A stretch of 64,000 nt of DNA from DASUCS01 sp041166385 (GTDB lineage: Bacteria; Actinomycetota; Acidimicrobiia; Acidimicrobiales; JACDCH01): NCBI GenBank assembly GCA_041166385.1, contig JBEEFW010000078.1, positions 24,420 to 88,419 on the forward strand, read 5' to 3'. The notes below the pieces were generated by a model that saw only the letters and a list, made by a program, of their open reading frames with translations, searched no databases and was not told the DNA's origin. Positions within the stretch are counted from its first letter, which is position 1. Every line of letters begins with the position of its first letter. This document shows, one piece after another, positions 43,190 through 51,712 of the stretch. The position numbers were made by a program, and so were the translations under genes.

Positions 43190-44037
43190 TCACCCGACGG
43201 ACCGGCTACTTGGCGATCTCCACGGAGACACCGCCTGCCGCCACCGAGCAGCTCCAGACCGAGGGCTACGTGACGCTGCCCGGCGTCTTCGACGCAACCG
43301 AGGTGACCGAGCTCATCGATGATGTCGACCGTGTTTTCGACGAGTGGAGGCCCGACGAACGCCACTCGAAGTACACGCCTGATCACTGGGAACCGTTTCG
43401 TTACGAGATGCTCAACCGCAGCCCGGTCGTGCAGCGCGCGATCGCCCGGCGCGAGATCCTCGACGTGATCGAGCCCTTGCTCGGCGAGGACTGCCATGTC
43501 ATCGCGAACACGGCGTGGCGGCAGCCGGCAGAAGAGAGCAGCCACGGTGGCCAGCTGTGGCACATCGACAGCGGTCCGCACGTTCCGCGGCCGGCCGGTA
43601 TTCCGTGGGACGAGCGCATCCCGTACCCGGTGTTCGCGATCGCGACGCATCTCATGCTGCAGGACTGCCCGATCGAGGCGGGGCCTACCGGGGTCATCCC
43701 ACGTAGTCACACCTCGGGGCAGTCACCGCCGCTCGATCGCATGGCCGATCCCGACGTCGCACTGGAATGGAACGGCACGCGCGCGTTGCCCCTCACCGCG
43801 AACGCGGGCGACGTGCTGCTGTTCGCCTCGGACATCTGGCACCGGCGGCTCCCGCCAGCTGCCGGCGACCCCGGCCGGTACTTCGTCCAGTGCCACTACG
43901 CCCGCCGCGACCTCGCGCAGCGCCTCCGCACGACCGGCGACGTGAACCATCTGTCCGACGAAGCCATCGAGCGCGCGACGACCAAGCGCGAGCGCACGCT
44001 CATCGGCCTGCACGACCCGTTCTTCTACGACGGCTGA
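43186..44037 (+). CDS. Phytanoyl-CoA dioxygenase (PhyH) family protein
   Basis: A 283-residue Fe(II)/2-oxoglutarate-dependent dioxygenase. The facial triad is in LWHIDSGPHVP (HxD) near residue 125 and the distal His of SDIWHRRLPP near residue 222; the 2-oxoglutarate Arg is in GRYFVQCHYARR. The start LQTEGYVTLPGVFDATEVT is typical. These enzymes hydroxylate lipids or secondary metabolites. GTG 43186 overlaps the small gene's stop. It is the last gene of the operon behind site 6, and its final 13 bp overlap the convergent phosphoesterase gene. Confidence 0.92.
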   Translation: MITRRTGYLAISTETPPAATEQLQTEGYVTLPGVFDATEVTELIDDVDRVFDEWRPDERHSKYTPDHWEPFRYEMLNRSPVVQRAIARREILDVIEPLLGEDCHVIANTAWRQPAEESSHGGQLWHIDSGPHVPRPAGIPWDERIPYPVFAIATHLMLQDCPIEAGPTGVIPRSHTSGQSPPLDRMADPDVALEWNGTRALPLTANAGDVLLFASDIWHRRLPPAAGDPGRYFVQCHYARRDLAQRLRTTGDVNHLSDEAIERATTKRERTLIGLHDPFFYDG

Positions 44038-45305
44038 GGACAGGGCACTGCCGGCGGCGGTGTGAACGCCGGCAGCTGGAACGCGTCGCGGCTCGTCGAG
44101 AAGTCGAGCGCCTCCGCGAGGTTCTTCGCGTTCTTGTCGCGGGCGGTCATCGGCTGAAGGCCGAACCGCCACTCGATCATGCTCAAGATCGAGCAGTGCT
44201 CGTACGGCCCGCCTGAGTCGATCTTCTTCGGAGCGAACGGGCCCATGGCGATCGCCGGCACGCGGAACCCCAGCCGCGTGAAGTCGGGATGCGGACCGGG
44301 ATTCGGGTTCACGTTGTCGTCGACCACCGTCGGCGGAGCGACGTGATCGTAGAACCCGCCGTGTTCGTCGAAGTTGAGGACGAACACCATGCGGTTCCAC
44401 TGCGGGCTCAGCCGCAACGCGTTGTAGACGTCGGCAATCCAGCCTTCGCCGCTGAGGATGCTGCCGTGCGGGTGATCGTCGTTCGACGTGCCCGTGAGCT
44501 CCGGGACGAGCGTGTAGTCCGGCTCGATGAACGTCACATTGGGCAAGCGGCCGGCCGCGGCATCGGTGAAGAACTGGTCCTTCGGAAAGCTGATGCTGTC
44601 GTAGCGTTTCGACGCGAACAGGCCGGTCATCGGCTCGCCCCACGAGTAGTAGCCCGCGGAGCGGCCCGCCCCGAGTACCCGGTCGAAGATCGCCAGTTCC
44701 AAGTTGGACGGCCGAGGTTGGTCGGCACCGGGGAAGAGGCCCGTCTGGTCGATGTCGGTGGCCGCGCAGAGTTGGTAGAGGCGATTCGGCCACGTACCGC
44801 CCTGCATCGAGCAGAAGTAGTTGTCGAACAACGTGTAGTTCTGCGCGAGCGCGCCGAGGACCGGGACCTGTGCTGCCGTGTAGTACCCGATCGGAAAGCG
44901 GTCGCCGGGCGGGTCCTCCGCCAGCAGCCAGCCGTCACACGCGCCGTTGTTGTACTGCGTCGCCACCGCCGGCCACTGGTGCGGCGGGTCCTTGAACGCG
45001 CAGCCCTGCACATCGGTGCCAAGGTCGACGGTCGGTACGGCGTTGCCCTGATGATCAGGGAACGTGAGGCCCACTTGCTTTCCGTTTGCTCCGGGAACCC
45101 ACCCGAGCAGGTGGTCGAAGGACCGGTTCTCCATCATCAGCACGACAACCGTGTCGAACGGCGCGCTCGCAGGATCGGGCAATCCGCCCACCGGGGCGCT
45201 GGCGGACGACAACGCGGCCCGCGGCTTCGAGGATGACGAACAGGCCGCGAGGAGCGCGGCCGACGCGGTACCAGCGAGAAACCTTCGACGCGAAAACGCT
45301 GCCAT
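44025..45305 (-). CDS. Secreted phosphoesterase (phospholipase C/acid phosphatase-like)
   Basis: A 426-residue exported phosphoesterase of the alkaline-phosphatase superfamily. The Tat-type signal is SRRRFLAGTASAALLAAC, ending in a lipobox, so it is a surface lipoprotein. The metal-site region VVVLMMENRSFDHLLGWVPG holds the catalytic residues, NFDEHGGFYDHVAPP and NDDHPHGS supply further ligands, and FRVPAIAMGPFAPK is typical of AcpA and phospholipase C relatives. It hydrolyses phosphomono- or phosphodiesters, probably to obtain phosphate. It overlaps the PhyH gene by 13 bp at its 3' end. Confidence 0.92.
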   Translation of the reverse strand: MAAFSRRRFLAGTASAALLAACSSSSKPRAALSSASAPVGGLPDPASAPFDTVVVLMMENRSFDHLLGWVPGANGKQVGLTFPDHQGNAVPTVDLGTDVQGCAFKDPPHQWPAVATQYNNGACDGWLLAEDPPGDRFPIGYYTAAQVPVLGALAQNYTLFDNYFCSMQGGTWPNRLYQLCAATDIDQTGLFPGADQPRPSNLELAIFDRVLGAGRSAGYYSWGEPMTGLFASKRYDSISFPKDQFFTDAAAGRLPNVTFIEPDYTLVPELTGTSNDDHPHGSILSGEGWIADVYNALRLSPQWNRMVFVLNFDEHGGFYDHVAPPTVVDDNVNPNPGPHPDFTRLGFRVPAIAMGPFAPKKIDSGGPYEHCSILSMIEWRFGLQPMTARDKNAKNLAEALDFSTSRDAFQLPAFTPPPAVPCPQPS

Positions 45306-45338
45306 TGCCCGAAGAGTAGGCGCCTGTACGGTCTCGTG

Positions 45339-46301
45339 ATGAGGTTCACGCGCCTGGTCGCGGTCGTGCTCACCTTGGCCGCGCTGGCTGCATGCTCAGA
45401 CAGCGAGAGGCCGAGGGCCGCATCGTCGTCAGGTTCACTTGCGTCGAGCGCGCCGCCGCCAAGTTTGGCGGCGGACTGCAATCGCCCGCACGCCTCGGGC
45501 CAATCGACGGAGACCTTCGACTTCGAAGGACAAGCGCGGACCTATCAGCTCTACGTGCCCGCGGCCTACACGGGGAACCGCGCGGTGCCAGTGGTGTTCA
45601 ACTTCCACGGCTACGGATCGAACGCCGTGGAGCAGATGGTCTACGGCGACTTCAAGCCGCTCGCTGATCGCGACGACTTCCTGATCGTCGCACCCGATGG
45701 CCAGACCGACAACCGGCACTTCAACCTCGGCAACGAGACCGGTCTTCAGAACGACGTCGAGATGACGCTCGCCCTGCTCGACCACATCGAGGCCACGTTC
45801 TGCGTCGATGCCAAGCGCGTGTACTCCACCGGCATGTCCGACGGTGGGGCGATGACGTCCGTGCTCGCGTGCCGGTCCTCGGATCGCTTCGCCGCGTTCG
45901 GCGCGGTCGCCGTGGTCCTCTTCCTCCCGGGGTGTGGAGGAACGACTCCGATCGCGATCACCGCGTTCATGGGCACGGACGACCCGGTCGTGCCGTTCGA
46001 TGGCGGAGCAGTTCGCTGTTGTGGCGGGGCGCAGGTGCCCGGCGCGCCGGAGTCAACCGCCAAGTGGGCGGAACACGATGGTTGCGCCGTCGAGTTCTCC
46101 GACGAGCGCCTCGGCACCGAAGTCCGCAAGCGAACGTGGAGCGGATGTCAGGCCGGCGGCGAAGTCGTCTTCTACATCATCGACGGCGGCGGCCACACCT
46201 GGCCCGGCTCGATTCCCATCGAGAGTCTCGGTCTGACCACGAAGCAGATCGATGCCAGCGCGACGATCTGGGACTTCTTCCAGGCCCACCCGCTCGCCTA
46301 G
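45339..46301 (+). CDS. Secreted alpha/beta-hydrolase (LpqC/poly(3-hydroxybutyrate) depolymerase-like)
   Basis: A 320-residue exported lipoprotein (LTLAALAACSDS lipobox) with an alpha/beta-hydrolase fold of the LpqC/feruloyl-esterase type. The sequence YQLYVPAAYTGNRAVPVVF precedes an HGYGSNA oxyanion region; the nucleophile is in STGMSDGGAM; the acid is in MGTDDPVVPFDG and the His in IDGGGHTWPG. It would cleave esters of polyhydroxyalkanoate, phenolics or lipids outside the cell. ATG 45339 is preferred over GTG 45336. The gene faces the phosphoesterase across a 33-bp gap. Confidence 0.9.
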   Translation: MRFTRLVAVVLTLAALAACSDSERPRAASSSGSLASSAPPPSLAADCNRPHASGQSTETFDFEGQARTYQLYVPAAYTGNRAVPVVFNFHGYGSNAVEQMVYGDFKPLADRDDFLIVAPDGQTDNRHFNLGNETGLQNDVEMTLALLDHIEATFCVDAKRVYSTGMSDGGAMTSVLACRSSDRFAAFGAVAVVLFLPGCGGTTPIAITAFMGTDDPVVPFDGGAVRCCGGAQVPGAPESTAKWAEHDGCAVEFSDERLGTEVRKRTWSGCQAGGEVVFYIIDGGGHTWPGSIPIESLGLTTKQIDASATIWDFFQAHPLA

Positions 46302-46309
46302 AACGAGCG

Positions 46310-46819
46310 CTAGGCGTTCGCTTCTCCCGACGGTGAAAGCGTGTACCAGATGTTGCCGAGCCCTTGGCCCTTGGCGTCGCCTGGCGCGGTGTCGTTCGTG
46401 AACGTGTAGAGCAGGTGGCCGTTGTAGCTCACCTGCTTCGATCCATCTGGCTGCGCCTGCAACGCGATCTTGCTCGCATCGAGACCCGCTCCCACGGTCG
46501 CGGTCCCGGTCCCCATCACAGGCGGCCACAGCGCCTTGAGCCCTGACGGCACCTGACTCGTGGTGTTCGACGCGTCGGGCACGTAGAGGTAGACGGTCTT
46601 GCCGGCGGCATCGACGAGCATGTCCGTGCCCCCGTTCTTCGCGACCGACAACGTGCTGCCGGATGCCGCCGCGGCCGTCGTCGTCGTGGCCGACGAGCCG
46701 GACGCCGGTGAGGTGCTGGAACTCGTCGAACTCTTGCTCGACGAGGACGATCCACCACACCCGGCCGCGATCAGAACAGCAGCGAACAGAACAGTTGAGA
46801 CGAGCTTCGAAGGCTTCAC
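46310..46819 (-). CDS. Lipoprotein with Yx(FWY)xxD-type repeats (COG4315-like)
   Basis: A 169-residue exported lipoprotein with lipobox VLIAAGCGG, a Ser/Thr linker and a small beta-repeat domain. GKTVYLYVPDA and NGHLLYTFTNDTAPGD are the two repeat motifs typical of COG4315 proteins, and LKALWPPVMG lies between them. Function is unknown; members sit at the cell surface and some relatives bind metals or haem-like cofactors. GTG 46819 is chosen because AAGGAA precedes it and the signal peptide then has normal length. The gene is convergent with the hydrolase (8 bp between stops). Confidence 0.85.
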   Translation of the reverse strand: MKPSKLVSTVLFAAVLIAAGCGGSSSSSKSSTSSSTSPASGSSATTTTAAAASGSTLSVAKNGGTDMLVDAAGKTVYLYVPDASNTTSQVPSGLKALWPPVMGTGTATVGAGLDASKIALQAQPDGSKQVSYNGHLLYTFTNDTAPGDAKGQGLGNIWYTLSPSGEANA

Positions 46820-46859
46820 GGTGTTCCTTACGGACGCGGAGGCCACAGAGATTGCCAGA

Positions 46860-47315
46860 TCAGGCTCTCGGCGCGGCGAGCGTCAGCAGCCGCTGCGCGG
46901 TCGCACTGAAGTGAACGGCGTTCTGCGCCCCGATGTGCAGGTAGGTGTCGTTGGCGAACAACCCACCACCGCCGTCTTCGAGGAAGGCCGAATGTCCTGA
47001 CACGGTCGTCTCGACGAACCCGAGCCTGACCCGCGCCCGGTCGCGGTCGGCGTCGTACGCCTGTCGCCCTGGACGTTGCATCGTCACCAAGATCGAACCC
47101 CATTGCCCGTTCGTGGCAAAGGCGCACGAGCTCGGAGTCACGAAGGGCGATGCCGGATCCTCGTGAAGCAGGGAAGGGCCCGATGAGCTGACCGAGTCTC
47201 CGAGAACTGCCTCGATCTCGCTCGGGCGCAGCAGATCGCACGCGGTGGACGCCCGCGCCGGGCCGGAGCTCGTGCAGCTCACAAGCATCACGAGACCGAT
47301 CACGAGTGGACGCAT
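46860..47315 (-). CDS. DUF3558-like lipoprotein
   Basis: A 151-residue exported lipoprotein (GLVMLVSCTSS lipobox) resembling DUF3558 proteins of actinomycetes. The core motifs are ACDLLRPSEIEAVLGD after the linker and SSCAFATNGQWGSILVTMQ; the two Cys probably pair. The ATG at 47315 shares a base with the stop of the GNAT gene upstream, so they are translationally coupled. Function unknown; a cell-envelope role is likely. Confidence 0.82.
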   Translation of the reverse strand: MRPLVIGLVMLVSCTSSGPARASTACDLLRPSEIEAVLGDSVSSSGPSLLHEDPASPFVTPSSCAFATNGQWGSILVTMQRPGRQAYDADRDRARVRLGFVETTVSGHSAFLEDGGGGLFANDTYLHIGAQNAVHFSATAQRLLTLAAPRA

Positions 47316-47740
47316 CACGAAGGCGCGAGGAAGTCCCAATCGAGCATGACCTGCGGGCTGCGTGAGCCACCTCCGGCCGAGGTGTAGGTCGCGAGCGCGG
47401 CCTCGTTGTCGTCGTCGGTGAGCACCCACATGCCGTAGCAACCACGCTCGTGCGCGAGGTCGCGCAACGCAACGACGAGCGCCGTGCCAGCTCCCTGCCG
47501 CTGCCAGGATTCGTCGACCGCGAGCTCGTAGAGGAACATCTCGGTGCCTTTGTCGGGATGGGTCATCTCGACGCCGGACACGAAGCCGATGACCTCGTCG
47601 CCTTCGCGGGCGATCAGGAGGTGATGTCGCTCGTCGAGCATGAACCCACGGACGTGCTCGGCGACGGCGGGCCCGTCGAAGAGGTGCGACATGCCCATGA
47701 CCGTGTGTTCGTCGGCGATCGTCAATCGAGCGATGTCCAC
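47315..47740 (-). CDS. GNAT acetyltransferase (AAC(3)-I-like)
   Basis: A 141-residue GNAT enzyme that acetylates an amine with acetyl-CoA. FLYELAVDESWQRQGAGTAL near residue 75 is the acetyl-CoA site (RQGAGTA), and WVLTDDDNEAALATYTSAGG closes the fold. The overall pattern resembles AAC(3)-I aminoglycoside acetyltransferases, but short GNATs look alike and resistance should not be assumed. The GTG at 47740 begins the homologous region and follows the LysE-type gene by 5 bases. It is translationally coupled to the DUF3558-like gene. Confidence 0.83.
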   Translation of the reverse strand: MDIARLTIADEHTVMGMSHLFDGPAVAEHVRGFMLDERHHLLIAREGDEVIGFVSGVEMTHPDKGTEMFLYELAVDESWQRQGAGTALVVALRDLAHERGCYGMWVLTDDDNEAALATYTSAGGGSRSPQVMLDWDFLAPS

Positions 47741-47745
47741 GAGCG

Positions 47746-48384
47746 CTACGTGACCGGCGCAGGGCGGCGAGCGGTGGCTGCCACCAGGCCCAGCCCGATG
47801 AGCACGAGTCCACTCCATTGCCGGCGCGGCCCACGCGCCTGCGCCCGGGCGCGGACCCGGCCGCCGATGGTGCCCGCGACGATCGCGTACGTGGAGTCGC
47901 TCAACAGTCCGAGCCCGACGAAGACCATCCCGAGCACGATGACCTGCACCGCAACCGGACCGTGTCCCGAGGTGATGAACTGCGGAAAGAACGCGACGAA
48001 GAACAGCGCTGTCTTCGGATTCAACAAGTTCACGAAGAAGCCTTGGCGGTAGATCCGCCCGAGTGATGCGCGCTCGACGTGGCGTTCCTCCGGCGCGGTT
48101 CGGCGCGCTAGTCGGGTGACGCCGAGGTAGATCAGGTACGCCGCACCCGCAAGCTTCACCGCGCTGAACAGCGTTGCCGAGGTCAGCAGCAGCGCCGACA
48201 GCCCGGTGGCTGCGGCAGCGATGTGCACGAGCGTGCCGGTGTGCAGGCCGAGCACCGAGACGAACCCGGCACGGCGTCCCTGTTCGATGCTGCGCGTCAC
48301 GACGTACAACACCGACGGTCCCGGGATGACGAGCAGCGCGAGCGCGGCAACGGCGAAGAGTCCGAGGGTCGATGCGGACGGCAC
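47746..48384 (-). CDS. LysE/RhtB family amino-acid exporter
   Basis: A 212-residue inner-membrane exporter with six hydrophobic helices. The LysE signature is LLVIPGPSVLYVVTRSIEQG near residue 17, and GFFVNLLNPKTALFFVAFFP near residue 115 is equally typical. It exports amino acids such as homoserine or threonine, or related metabolites, by proton exchange. It is first in a three-gene run with the GNAT (5 bases later) and the DUF3558-like lipoprotein. The 106-bp gap upstream holds no site I recognise. Confidence 0.93.
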   Translation of the reverse strand: MPSASTLGLFAVAALALLVIPGPSVLYVVTRSIEQGRRAGFVSVLGLHTGTLVHIAAAATGLSALLLTSATLFSAVKLAGAAYLIYLGVTRLARRTAPEERHVERASLGRIYRQGFFVNLLNPKTALFFVAFFPQFITSGHGPVAVQVIVLGMVFVGLGLLSDSTYAIVAGTIGGRVRARAQARGPRRQWSGLVLIGLGLVAATARRPAPVT

Positions 48385-48490
48385 GCCGTCATCTTTGCAG
48401 TCGGTCCGAGCCAGTCCGAGATCAATAGTCGAGCAGGGTGTAGAACATCGCTGCGATCCAGTGTGGGCACGCGGCGGAGGTGGAGGCTGA

Positions 48491-49414
48491 GTGAGTAGGG
48501 CGGACTTCGATGTCCGAGAGAGTCCCTTCGATCGCGTCGTCGAGTCGCATCGACGTCCCGGCTACTCCGTGCTACCGATGGCCATCACATGGGACGCGGT
48601 TGCGTTCGGACTCCACGGCCAGCGGGATGCGGTGGCCTGCATCCCGCGCCAGGCCCTGGCCGCGTTCTTCGAGGACCTCGACGCGGGACGGCTCGACGAG
48701 CCGATCCGCGAGTTCCTCGCGTCCCCACCGGCTGACCGTGTGCTGCGTGGGACTGACCAGACGACGAACCCTGGCTTGTTCGACGAGCTGGCGTCGCCGG
48801 GCGCAATCGTGCCACCCGAACGGAGCCCCGGCCGCCCGGGCCTCCTCGGGCGCGGCGGTGGAACCCCCACCAACGAGCGGCCCGACAAACGTTCGCGCAA
48901 GCCGCGTCCACGACGTGTGCTCGTGGGCGCGGCCGTCGCCGTCGCCGTCGTGGCTGCCGGCGCAATTGCACTGGCCGCGTCGCAGGGCGGCGACACGAAG
49001 AACACCGTCGCCGCCGGGCCCAGTACCACTGCACCGACCACTCCTGCGCCGACCGCTCCGGTGATTCCCGTGCTCGCGGCCGTCGCGGGCTCCTACGCGG
49101 TCACCGAGGTGTACGCCGGCTGTGGCACGAGCGACCACACGATCGGCGACGCAACGATCAACATCTCGGTCGACGAAGCGACGAGGATCATCACTGTCGG
49201 CGTGAGCAAGGCAACCGGCCCTCTCGACGGAACCACCTTCCGAGTGCCGACCGCCTACGAAAGCGTGGTCAACCAAGGCACGACAGTCCCCGCCGAACTC
49301 GTCGGGACCTTCGACGTGAGCGGACCAACACCCACGCTCCACATCGAGGCGGCCCCCGACATCACCGGCACCGGGACGTGCCGCGTCACCTACGACGGCC
49401 CGCTGCGCCGCTAA
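48491..49414 (+). CDS. Membrane-anchored protein of unknown function
   Basis: A 307-residue protein. Residues 1-100 are a soluble cytoplasmic part containing GLHGQRDAVACIPRQALAAF and a short acidic helix. A basic stretch RKPRPRRVL precedes a single helix VGAAVAVAVVAAGAIALAAS near residue 150, a Thr/Pro linker, and an exported C-terminal domain of beta strands such as GSYAVTEVYAGCGTSDHTIG with two Cys. I recognise no domain. The GTG at 48491 is the natural frame start. Its stop overlaps the convergent STAS gene by 4 bases. Confidence 0.75.
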   Translation: MSRADFDVRESPFDRVVESHRRPGYSVLPMAITWDAVAFGLHGQRDAVACIPRQALAAFFEDLDAGRLDEPIREFLASPPADRVLRGTDQTTNPGLFDELASPGAIVPPERSPGRPGLLGRGGGTPTNERPDKRSRKPRPRRVLVGAAVAVAVVAAGAIALAASQGGDTKNTVAAGPSTTAPTTPAPTAPVIPVLAAVAGSYAVTEVYAGCGTSDHTIGDATINISVDEATRIITVGVSKATGPLDGTTFRVPTAYESVVNQGTTVPAELVGTFDVSGPTPTLHIEAAPDITGTGTCRVTYDGPLRR

Positions 49415-49683
49415 GCCAACGGCTCGTTGATGCCGGACAGCTCGATGACGCGCTTGACGTGATCCGGGGCGCCGTCGAGCAGCAGCGTGGCGCCCTTGTT
49501 CATCGCCTGCGCGAGCAGGCCGATGCCTGTGGAGTCGATGAACGTGACGTCCTTCAGATCGATCACGACATCCTCGGAGAGCACCGCGGCTTTGGCGAGC
49601 TCGTGCACGACATGCTCGCTCGTGCTGATGTCGATCTCGCCTTCAAGCCGTACGACAACTGGGTTGTACTCGGCGCTCGGCAT
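49411..49683 (-). CDS. STAS-domain anti-anti-sigma factor
   Basis: A 90-residue anti-sigma-factor antagonist of the SpoIIAA/RsbV type. VRLEGEIDISTSEHVVHEL starts the STAS fold, and IDLKDVTFIDSTGIGLLAQ contains the conserved phosphorylatable Ser51. When unphosphorylated such proteins bind an anti-sigma kinase and free a sigma factor. No kinase or sigma gene is in the window, so it must act with a distant partner. It is convergent with the gene at 48491-49414 and follows the acyl-CoA dehydrogenase gene by 23 bp. Confidence 0.92.
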   Translation of the reverse strand: MPSAEYNPVVVRLEGEIDISTSEHVVHELAKAAVLSEDVVIDLKDVTFIDSTGIGLLAQAMNKGATLLLDGAPDHVKRVIELSGINEPLA

Positions 49684-49706
49684 CTAGCCCCCTCCTCGTT
49701 CGATCG

Positions 49707-50870
49707 TCACACCGGGTGTTGTTCTGCCCAGCGGGCCATCAATCCGCGGGCGATCACGATCCGTTGGATCTCGTTCGTTCCTTCGCCGATGATCATGAGT
49801 GGCGCATCACGGTAGTAGCGCTCGACAGGGAACTCCTGGGTGTAGCCGTAGCCGCCGTGGATTCGCATTGCCTCGGTGGCGAGTTCGAACGCCGTCTCGG
49901 AGCAGAACAGCTTCGCCATCCCTGCTTCGACATCGGCCCGCTCACCCCGCTCGAACTTCTCGGCCGCCGAGCGCACCAGCAACTTCGACGCCTCCAGCTT
50001 CGTGGCCATGTCGGCCAGCTTGAACTGGATGGCCTGGTGCTTGTTGATCGGCACACCGAACGTCTCGCGCTCGTGCGAGTACTTCATCGCCGCATCGAAC
50101 GCGGCCCGGGCTACGCCCACGGCGCGAGCGGCGATGTTGATCCGGCCGAGCTCGAGCGATCCGAGGATGTAGCGCAGCCCCTTGCCGAGCCCCTCCTCGC
50201 CGCCGAGCACCGCCGACTTGGGCACGCGATGGCCGGTGTACGTCATCTCCACGGTCTCGATGCCCTTGTAGCCGAGCTTCGGGATCGTCTTCGAGACCGC
50301 GATGCCGCCGAACGACTCGCCCGGATCCTTTTCGATGATGAAGCACGTGATGCCTTCGGGTGTCTTCGCCGCGAGCGAGACGAGACCGGCGCGCACGCCG
50401 TTGGTCACCCACATCTTCGTGCCGTCGAGGATGTACTCGTCGCCGTCCGGCGTCGCCTTGCAGCGCAGGGCCTTGTTGTCACTCCCGGCGTCGGGCTCGC
50501 TCAGGCTGAACGCGGCGCGCACCTCGCCGGTGGCCATGCGCGGCAGATGCGTCTTGCGTTGCTCGTCCGTGCCGAACTTCTCGATCAGCGTCGCCGTGAT
50601 CGTGTGGGTGTTGAGCACTCCGGCCAGCGACATCCACCCGTACGACAGCTCTTCCATCAATCGGGCGTACGTCATCACATCGAGCTCGAGCCCGCCGTAC
50701 TCCTCGGGGATGCGCGAGCCGAACAGCCCGAACGCCTTCATCTGCTCGACCATCGGCTCGGGGTACTTGTCGGCGTGCTCGTACTCCGACGCGACCGGGA
50801 TCACGTCTTTGCGCACCCACTCGCGCACAGTGGCAACGAGCTCGTCCGCCAGTTCAGGGTCCGTCGGCAT
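49707..50870 (-). CDS. Acyl-CoA dehydrogenase
   Basis: A 387-residue FAD-dependent acyl-CoA dehydrogenase of ordinary length. Motifs are PEEYGGLELDVMTYARLMEE, AAFSLSEPDAGSDNKALR, GTKMWVTNG and HERETFGVPINKHQAIQ; IIGEGTNEIQRIVIARGL holds the catalytic Glu of the short/medium-chain type, and RIHGGYGYTQEFPVERYYRD is intact. It introduces the first double bond in beta-oxidation, passing electrons to ETF. It is the last gene of the selenoprotein operon, starting 5 bases after the kinase-like gene, which raises the question of whether it has a role there. Confidence 0.95.
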   Translation of the reverse strand: MPTDPELADELVATVREWVRKDVIPVASEYEHADKYPEPMVEQMKAFGLFGSRIPEEYGGLELDVMTYARLMEELSYGWMSLAGVLNTHTITATLIEKFGTDEQRKTHLPRMATGEVRAAFSLSEPDAGSDNKALRCKATPDGDEYILDGTKMWVTNGVRAGLVSLAAKTPEGITCFIIEKDPGESFGGIAVSKTIPKLGYKGIETVEMTYTGHRVPKSAVLGGEEGLGKGLRYILGSLELGRINIAARAVGVARAAFDAAMKYSHERETFGVPINKHQAIQFKLADMATKLEASKLLVRSAAEKFERGERADVEAGMAKLFCSETAFELATEAMRIHGGYGYTQEFPVERYYRDAPLMIIGEGTNEIQRIVIARGLMARWAEQHPV

Positions 50871-50875
50871 GGGCG

Positions 50876-51712
50876 CTATCCAAGCTCAGATAGGGCATCG
50901 GCCACAAAGGCCTCGCGGCCCCGACGGGCCTGTGCACCGGGGAGATCGCTCTCGCCGTAGTCGCAGCCCATGACGATGTCCCACACGGGATCCACCTCGA
51001 TGCCGGGGCACTTGGCGTAGCGCCGAGCAGCCGCGATCCCCATCTGGGCCACGAGATTGGCGCGGACGTGGGCGAAGTCCACGGCGGGCGGACCGATGCA
51101 CGCCGGCTCCCAGTCGATGACCCCGACGACTCGTCCGTAGGACCACAACACGTTGCCCGCGTGATGGTCGCGGTGGATGAAGCAGGCGGTCGCGTCGTCC
51201 ACCTTGGCCGACTCCGCCACCTCGAACGCCCGCTCCCACAGCTTCGGCTGCTTGGACCACGAGGGCGGCTTCAGGGCCGAACCCGTGTAGTAGCGGTGGA
51301 AGCGACGGAAGTTGCGCGGGGCGCGGACCTGATGGATCAGCGGCGCGACCGCGGCGAATCGCTCGATCGACGGTGGCTTCCACTCCTCCCGGCCGCCGAG
51401 GTGCGACATGAGCACCGCCGGCGCGCTCGTTTCACGACCCTTCGGGTCAATCGCGACGAGCTTCGGCGTGCGCAGCCACGCGACGGTTTCGAGCAAGCGC
51501 AACGTCTTGGCTTCCCTCGACGCGAGGTCAGGCTCTCGCTGAACCCACGCTCGATCGATGTAGCGGCGAAGTACGAGCTTCCGGCGCACGCCGCGATGGT
51601 TGACCTCGAGCGAGTGCAAGGACACGTGGCCGTTGTTGTGGATCTGACGGGCGCGGACGAGCTCGGCCGCCGGACCGAGCTGACGCAAGGCCCACTCGAT
51701 GTCAGAACGCAC
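50876..51712 (-). CDS. Aminoglycoside phosphotransferase (APH)-fold kinase
   Basis: A 278-residue protein of the APH/choline-kinase fold. KLVLRRYI near residue 45 holds the ATP Lys, CFIHRDHHAGNVLW near residue 184 the catalytic Asp and Asn (Brenner motif), and VVGVIDWEPACIGPPAVDFA the metal Asp. Members phosphorylate aminoglycosides, homoserine, acyl-CoA-linked or other small molecules; the substrate here is unknown. The GTG at 51712 overlaps the preceding partner gene by 11 bases, and the next gene follows 5 bases after the stop, so it is part of the selenoprotein operon. Confidence 0.87.
   Translation of the reverse strand: MRSDIEWALRQLGPAAELVRARQIHNNGHVSLHSLEVNHRGVRRKLVLRRYIDRAWVQREPDLASREAKTLRLLETVAWLRTPKLVAIDPKGRETSAPAVLMSHLGGREEWKPPSIERFAAVAPLIHQVRAPRNFRRFHRYYTGSALKPPSWSKQPKLWERAFEVAESAKVDDATACFIHRDHHAGNVLWSYGRVVGVIDWEPACIGPPAVDFAHVRANLVAQMGIAAARRYAKCPGIEVDPVWDIVMGCDYGESDLPGAQARRGREAFVADALSELG

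Noticed and set aside
46996..47013. CCTGACACGGTCGTCTCG resembling the operator
   Set aside because: Only the left half matches, and it lies inside the DUF3558-like coding region far from a start codon.
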